Shown in pieces: positions 6,676-8,581 of a DNA stretch of 8,581 bases. How positions within the stretch are numbered: the first letter of the stretch is position 1; every line of letters begins with the position of its first letter. The notes under the pieces were generated by a model that did not search any database, was not told where the DNA came from, and worked only from the letters and a program-made list of their open reading frames with translations. A program made the position numbers and the translations under genes. This stretch comes from DATDRQ01 sp035291645 (GTDB lineage: Bacteria; Chloroflexota; Anaerolineae; Anaerolineales; UBA4823). Location: contig DATDRQ010000333.1 in the NCBI GenBank assembly GCA_035291645.1, positions 1-8,581 of the forward strand, written 5' to 3'.

Positions 6676-7668
6676 CTACGGGTACACTTCCTCCCCTTCC
6701 TCTTCAGGCGCCCGATGGTTAAAATGCTCACCTTCCAGTTCGATCCGCCGCAGGCGGTAGAGCAAATCCTCTAGAATCTTACGGTTAAAGCCGATCAGGT
6801 CTGCCACCAGGCCGATCAGAAAGACCTGAAAGCCGACGATCAACAGCACGGCAGCCAGGATAACCGACTGGATGTGACCAGAGCCCTGCCCGATCAGATA
6901 AAAGTACAGAAAGCGCAGGCTCAAGACCAGACCACCCGAGATCAATACCAGGCTCAGGATCGAAAACACCCGCAGCGGGCGGTACATCGTATAGGAGCGC
7001 AGGATGGTGGCGCCGGAGTTTGCCAGGTAATCCGGCATGCTGCGCATCAGGCGGGAAGGCCGGGTCTGGGCATTGGTGCGCACCGGTATGTATTCGATCG
7101 CCATACGGTGGGCGCCGGCCTGGATCAGGGTTTCCAGGGTGTAGGAATAATCGCTCAGCACCAGAGTGCGCATGGCGGCTTCCCGTGAAATCGCCCTGAA
7201 TCCGCTGGTAGCATCCGGGGTATCCAGCCCGGACGCCCGGCCGATCACCCAGCTCCCCAGCCGCTGTAACAGCCGTTTTAATGGTGAAAAAGACGCCAGC
7301 TTAGCCACGCCCCGGTCCCCGACGACGATATCCGCCCGGCCTGCCAGGATCGGGTTGACCAGGTGCTGGATATCCTCGGCGTTGTACTGGTTATCGGCGT
7401 CCGTGTTGACGATAATATCCGCCCCCAGCTTCAAGCTGTTCTCTAAACCTGCCATGAACGCGGCTGCCAGACCGAGATGACGATGGAGCTGGAGAATATG
7501 ATGAACGCCAGCCTGCCTGGCGGCCTCGATCGTATGATCCTGGCTGCCGTCGTCTACTACCAGGTATTCAAGTGTGTCCACGCCGGGCAATCGGGTCGGT
7601 AATGCCTGTACGGTCTGGAGGATATTCTGCTCTTCGTTATAGCAGGGGATCTGGATGATGAGTTTCAA
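6676..7668 (-). CDS. Polyprenyl-phosphate glycosyltransferase (DPM1/GtrB/ArnC-like GT2) with two C-terminal TM helices
   Basis: This 330-residue enzyme has a cytoplasmic GT-A domain (1-220): IPCYNEE (7-13), VVDDGSQD (37-44), HRHLGLAAAF (62-71), the metal-binding DADNQY (90-95), and D-x-x-SGFRAISR in the middle of the protein, all hallmarks of the dolichol-phosphate mannose synthase branch. Two hydrophobic helices (about 232-255 and 267-292) and a charged tail follow, as in GtrB/ArnC-type proteins that make polyprenyl-phosphate sugars at the inner face. The lipid-linked sugar would serve the adjacent GT-C protein; which sugar is not readable. The start is TTG at 7668: it places KLIIQIPCYNEE at the usual N-terminus, and no ATG or GTG occurs before the upstream in-frame stop at 7684-7686. 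A weak AAGG lies about 12 bases upstream. The final codons overlap an alternative GTG start of the next gene. A possible extended -10 site precedes the gene. Confidence 0.93.
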   Translation of the reverse strand: MKLIIQIPCYNEEQNILQTVQALPTRLPGVDTLEYLVVDDGSQDHTIEAARQAGVHHILQLHRHLGLAAAFMAGLENSLKLGADIIVNTDADNQYNAEDIQHLVNPILAGRADIVVGDRGVAKLASFSPLKRLLQRLGSWVIGRASGLDTPDATSGFRAISREAAMRTLVLSDYSYTLETLIQAGAHRMAIEYIPVRTNAQTRPSRLMRSMPDYLANSGATILRSYTMYRPLRVFSILSLVLISGGLVLSLRFLYFYLIGQGSGHIQSVILAAVLLIVGFQVFLIGLVADLIGFNRKILEDLLYRLRRIELEGEHFNHRAPEEEGEEVYP

Positions 7669-7712
7669 GGGAATGGCGGGGCCTTATGTGTATCCTTTAA
7701 CCAGGCAGGCAA

Positions 7713-7721
7713 AGTATACCA
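7713..7721 (-). promoter_or_regulatory. Possible extended -10 promoter element for the glycosyltransferase genes
   Basis: On the - strand the bases read TGGTATACT, a TGn plus a five-of-six match to TATAAT. Transcription would start near 7706, leaving a leader of about 38 bases before the TTG start. No good -35 lies at 17 bases; a TTGACC at 7746-7751 is 27 bases away, too far. It sits in the 79-base gap after the secreted protein's stop, where no terminator is visible, so it may act alongside read-through. This is motif matching only. Confidence 0.3.
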
Positions 7722-7747
7722 TCGTTCCCATCGGGCTTGTTTGCAGG

Positions 7748-8581
7748 TCAACTGTCGATCAATGGGAGGAAGAGGGAAATCATTTCCCTTACGCCGAGCA
7801 GATAAGCGACTGCATTCCCGATCACCCGACCATCCTGATGGCGGGCGCGCAGATAAACAATTCCGTCCTGATCCGCGGTCCATTGTACTTGGGTCGGGCG
7901 GCCAAACCCGGTTGGTTCGGCGGTAATAATCGGGGCGGCGCCATCTGAACCGTACAGGTCAAGGATGACTGCCGTCATTTCCGCAGATGGAACGGCTCGC
8001 AGGTTGTAAGTATGGCCTGCCTGAACAGAGAACTTGATCCAGTCCTCGTCGTTATTACGGTCTCCAACCAGAGGATTGCAGAAATTATGGGATCGAGACG
8101 GTGAATTCAGGACAATGGAAACCGCAGCACTGGCTGAGTTGTCGTTCCTGCCTTTGTCCCAGGTATCCGGCGAGGAGCACAGGGCGGCCGCTGAGGGGAT
8201 ATTCGTCCGGGTTTCAGCCGAGGCCGGATAGGCTTCGGCATTATCGGCTTGATCTACCCCGCGAATGCGGAAACCATAGTTCACCCCTGGTATTCCGATG
8301 AACCACAAATCCGAGCTTGCACCAGCGGGTTCCGGGGATACCTTTTCCCACGAACCGCTCCCGATCTGCCATTGCAGGTCAAAATGGTCCACCCCGGAAA
8401 GGTTGTCACTCCCCGTCCATTTCAAGGGGACCGCGCTGCTGGCTTGCTGATCCTGCAAGTCGTCCAGACCGGTCACCGGAGGGGTGCGATCGATCCCCAG
8501 ATCCCAGGCGCCGGCTCCCGTCCAATTCCCCGCCAGATCGTAAACATTGGCGTAAAAGGCGACATCTTTCTGTTCGGGGAG
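7748..8581 (-). CDS. Secreted protein with Fn3/Ig-like and PPC-like domains, 5'-truncated at the window edge
   Basis: The frame stays open from the stop (7748-7750) to the right edge, so the start is outside the window; 277 residues are visible. Residues 1-33 end an Ig-like module (ANVYDLAGNW, then IDRTPP). Residues 34-125 form an Fn3-like domain (VPLKWTGSDNLSGVDHFDLQ, then NYGFRIRGVDQADN). Residues 135-265 match a bacterial pre-peptidase C-terminal (PPC) domain: a short acidic entry with NDNSASAA, HNF, then DEDWIKFSVQAGHTYNL, VILDLYGSDG and GIVYLRARHQDG. Cys135 and Cys168 could form a disulfide. The chain ends with SLFLPLIDS, like the short hydrophobic C-terminal tails I recall on secreted Chloroflexota proteins. 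Such modules usually hang off a catalytic or adhesive N-terminal part, here missing, so the activity cannot be stated. It is the first gene of the - strand group and is followed 79 bases later by the GT2. Confidence 0.85.
   Translation of the reverse strand, partial: LPEQKDVAFYANVYDLAGNWTGAGAWDLGIDRTPPVTGLDDLQDQQASSAVPLKWTGSDNLSGVDHFDLQWQIGSGSWEKVSPEPAGASSDLWFIGIPGVNYGFRIRGVDQADNAEAYPASAETRTNIPSAAALCSSPDTWDKGRNDNSASAAVSIVLNSPSRSHNFCNPLVGDRNNDEDWIKFSVQAGHTYNLRAVPSAEMTAVILDLYGSDGAAPIITAEPTGFGRPTQVQWTADQDGIVYLRARHQDGRVIGNAVAYLLGVREMISLFLPLIDS

Noticed and set aside
7655..7948. 97-codon + strand frame spanning the 79-base gap
   Set aside because: Most of it is antisense to the PPC-domain end and the GT2 start. 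No ribosome site or domain is seen.
1..8581. CRISPR array, tRNA, mobile element, toxin-antitoxin or defence gene
   Set aside because: No short direct-repeat/spacer pattern, cloverleaf, transposase motif, terminal inverted repeats or small gene pair was found on either strand.

Overview
The window most likely comes from an uncultured member of the Chloroflexota, probably Anaerolineae. This is inferred from content, not from a marker gene. The pointers are a YPAP-rich lipoprotein, a LuxR-type DNA-binding head fused through one membrane helix to Kelch repeats, a secreted protein with a PPC-like domain ending in a LFLPLI tail, weak Shine-Dalgarno sites and a moderate G+C content. There is no rRNA, tRNA, CRISPR array, insertion sequence or phage gene.

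Layout: three genes lie on the + strand and four on the - strand, and the two groups converge at 2774-2782. On the + strand are the 3' part of a secreted protein built of ~100-117-residue beta-rich repeats (2-1141), a strong hairpin (1165-1199), a small proline-rich lipoprotein (1240-1815), and a family 2 glycosyltransferase of the rhamnosyltransferase-like type (1850-2773). On the - strand, read right to left, are the 3' part of a secreted protein with Fn3/Ig-like and PPC-like domains (7748-8581), a dolichol-phosphate-mannose-synthase-like GT2 with two membrane helices (6676-7668), a large polytopic GT-C-like membrane protein (4113-6614), and a LuxR-HTH/TM/Kelch fusion (2783-4105). There is no gene-free stretch longer than 300 bases; the largest gaps are 98 bases (1142-1239) and 79 bases (7669-7747).

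How the genes may work together (inference): the GT2/GT-C pair looks like a polyprenyl-phosphate-sugar module. The GT2 would charge a lipid carrier on the cytoplasmic side, and the GT-C protein would transfer the sugar to an acceptor outside the membrane. The third usual partner, a GtrA-type flippase, is not in the window. The LuxR-Kelch gene starts 7 bases after the GT-C gene stops, so it is probably co-transcribed. Its topology suggests a ToxR/CadC-like one-component sensor with an outside propeller and an inside DNA-binding domain. The secreted repeat proteins and the lipoprotein on both sides are possible glycosylation targets or cell-surface structures, but nothing in the sequence proves this. 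The most unusual items are the membrane-tethered LuxR-Kelch regulator coupled to the glycosyltransferase genes, and the lipobox at the N-terminus of the polytopic GT-C protein.
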